Positions 6,850 through 7,758 of a stretch of 7,758 bases of DNA are shown one piece after another; position 1 is the stretch's first letter, and each line of letters opens with the position of its first letter. This DNA comes from Selenomonadaceae bacterium (lineage in GTDB: Bacteria; Bacillota; Negativicutes; Selenomonadales; Selenomonadaceae). The notes beneath the pieces were generated by a model that did no database searches, was not told the origin of the DNA, and saw nothing but the letters and a program-made list of their open reading frames with translations. Position numbers and translations under genes: made by a program. The DNA is taken from positions 1-7,758 of the forward strand of contig JAFTEG010000379.1 of the NCBI GenBank assembly GCA_017453765.1, written 5' to 3'.

Positions 6850-6984
6850 ATGAAAATTTTTGTTTGTATAGAAAAAATTTTGGTAGTAATTTATACTGAA
6901 CGTGAAGATAGGACAAGAATAATTTCAGCGCGTCAAGCTGATAAAAATGAGGAGGCTGAATACTATGAACAATTTTACTGGTAA
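6850..6984 (+). pseudogene. C-terminal remnant of a BrnT-like toxin (DUF497)
   Basis: This 44-residue frame reads LVVIYTERED, RTRIISARQA, DKNEEAEYYE in succession. That matches the C-terminal part of BrnT (DUF497) RNase toxins, where a hydrophobic strand and YTER are followed by RIISARxA and an acidic/basic helix. A complete BrnT has roughly 90 residues; the N-terminal half, with the conserved KH..F segment, is missing, and only about 30 nt separate the frame from the infB terminator, so it cannot lie decayed upstream. The ATG at 6850 has no good ribosome binding site. The end overlaps the next gene by 20 nt, as is common for brnT followed by brnA. I read it as a 5'-truncated toxin gene; expression as a short protein cannot be excluded. 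Confidence 0.65.
6949..6955 (+). promoter_or_regulatory. Ribosome binding site of the BrnA-like gene
   Basis: GAGGAGG lies 9 nt before ATG 6965 and decides that start over the in-frame ATG at 6947, which would have the binding site inside its own coding sequence. Confidence 0.8.
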
Positions 6985-7141
6985 AGAAATACCACCGTTG
7001 ACAGAGGAACAAATTAAGGAATTAAAAGCTTTGGAAGGTAGAGAAATTGATTACAGCGATATTCCGCCAACAACTAAGGAAGAATTTGCACGTATGAAAG
7101 AAAATCGGCGTCGCAGAAAAAATCAAAAAGTTGCAAGCTGA
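6965..7141 (+). CDS. Small BrnA-like antitoxin-type protein
   Basis: This encodes 58 residues with a strong GAGGAGG 9 nt before the ATG. The segment LKALEGREIDYSDIPPTT resembles the N-terminal region of BrnA-type antitoxins and related short proteins, in which an acidic [ID][DT].SDIP motif follows a short helix. The protein then ends in a basic run (ENRRRRKNQK). The ribbon-helix-helix DNA-binding half of typical BrnA proteins is not present, so this may be a truncated antitoxin or a natural short variant. The gene overlaps the end of the BrnT-like remnant, the order expected of a brnTA locus, which supports the reading. It is convergent with the ABC transporter gene, with 5 nt between the stop codons. 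Confidence in the coding status is fair; function is inferred. Confidence 0.6.
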   Translation: MNNFTGKEIPPLTEEQIKELKALEGREIDYSDIPPTTKEEFARMKENRRRRKNQKVAS

Positions 7142-7161
7142 TAATTTCAGCCGGTCAGCTT
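7135..7161. repeat. Inverted repeat at the convergent gene ends
   Basis: AAGCTGA (7135-7141) is the exact reverse complement of TCAGCTT (7155-7161), with 13 nt between. It spans the two facing stop codons. There is no long T-tract on either side, so it would at best be a weak bidirectional terminator. Confidence 0.35.
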
Positions 7162-7758
7162 TATGAAAACTTCTTCAAGCGATTGATTGACGCATAAATT
7201 TTTTGTAGTGTCCAATGCCACCAATTTTCCCGCGTTAAGTATGGCGACGCGGTCACATAAAAACTCCGCCTCTTCAATGTAATGCGTGGTTAAAATTATC
7301 GTGATACCTTGCGCCTTGAGGTTTTTAATCAAATCCCAAACTTTTCTGCGTACCTGCGGATCCAGCGCAACGGTCGGCTCGTCAAGAAATAAAATTTTCG
7401 GACTGTGAATGAGCGCGCGAATTATAAGAAGGCGCCGTTTCATTCCGCCGGACAAACTTTTTACAAACGAATTTTTAACTTTTTCCAATTCGACGAAGTG
7501 TAAAAGCTCGTCGATTTTTTTTTGCCGCGCAGATTTCGGCAGGTGGTAAAGCCGCGCGTGCAGTTCCAAATTTTCTCCCGCAGTTAAGTCTTGGTCGAAG
7601 TTCAAATGTTGCGGCACGATACCGATTAAATTTTTTATAAAGACTTCGTTGCCCGCAGGTGGACGCTCTTCAAAAAAAATTTGCCCTGCACTCGGCTTAA
7701 GTTGCAGGGTCATCATTTTTATTGTGGTGGTTTTACCGGCGCCGTTTTTGCCCAGCAG
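7147..7758 (-). CDS. ABC-2 type exporter ATP-binding protein (partial, start beyond window)
   Basis: This is the ATPase subunit of an ABC exporter; the frame is open through the right edge, so the N-terminus lies outside. Visible in order: Walker A GKNGAGKTT near the edge, Q-loop GIVPQH, signature LSGGMKRR, Walker B ILFLDEP, D-loop region VALDP and the switch histidine in TTHYIEEAE. The end, LEEVFIKLTG, is typical of DrrA/YadG-like ATPases that work with ABC-2 permeases. All catalytic motifs are intact over the 203 residues seen. The permease is not in the window, and since the stop faces the BrnA-like gene, no further gene of this operon follows downstream. The substrate (drug, polysaccharide or other) cannot be told from the ATPase. 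The family is secure, the subfamily likely. Confidence 0.93.
   Translation of the reverse strand: MLGKNGAGKTTTIKMMTLQLKPSAGQIFFEERPPAGNEVFIKNLIGIVPQHLNFDQDLTAGENLELHARLYHLPKSARQKKIDELLHFVELEKVKNSFVKSLSGGMKRRLLIIRALIHSPKILFLDEPTVALDPQVRRKVWDLIKNLKAQGITIILTTHYIEEAEFLCDRVAILNAGKLVALDTTKNLCVNQSLEEVFIKLTG

Noticed and set aside
6809..7012. Minus-strand frame of 67 codons over the toxin-antitoxin remnant
   Set aside because: It overlaps better-supported plus-strand frames and the terminator T-tract, and its product is an unconvincing Phe/Leu/Lys-rich sequence.

Overview
The window looks like a core translation/transcription operon fragment of a Bacillota-type genome with accessory material on both sides. 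The gene order nusA, ylxR, infB, the short NusA without C-terminal acidic repeats, and the strong AGGAGG-type ribosome binding sites fit Bacillota. My best guess is a Negativicutes-like lineage, but that is an impression from style, not a demonstrated placement.

Layout: 1-135 is a non-coding stretch of three successive near-perfect hairpins, probably part of a dispersed repeat. 206-2014 is a stand-alone AIPR-family protein (a family linked to phage abortive infection) with a nuclease-like N-terminal motif. 2022-2091 is an unusual spacer of ten back-to-back heptamers that also forms an imperfect palindrome ending at the nusA ribosome binding site. 2106-6771 holds nusA, rnpM/ylxR and infB. The ylxQ gene that often lies between ylxR and infB is absent; in its place are an SD-preceded ATG-TAA start-stop and a 36-nt hairpin. 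A textbook terminator with a UUCG loop (6796-6819) closes the unit directly after infB, so rbfA does not follow here.

Downstream, 6850-7141 carries what I read as a decayed BrnT/BrnA toxin-antitoxin locus: the C-terminal 44 residues of a BrnT-like toxin, overlapping a 58-residue BrnA-like protein that lacks a DNA-binding half. On the minus strand, from the right edge, is the ATPase of an ABC-2 type exporter, cut by the window end.

NusA (elongation, pausing, termination), RnpM/YlxR (RNase P-associated RNA binder) and IF2 (initiator tRNA delivery) form the usual expression-machinery unit. The most striking single observation is in IF2: the P-loop reads GHVDHGIT, with isoleucine where translational GTPases have a near-invariant lysine, while all other G motifs are intact. 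IF2 also has an unusually long, repeat-built disordered linker. I see no clear complete new system; the candidates for a second look are the IF2 substitution, the heptamer palindrome, the ylxR/infB junction, and the AIPR gene.
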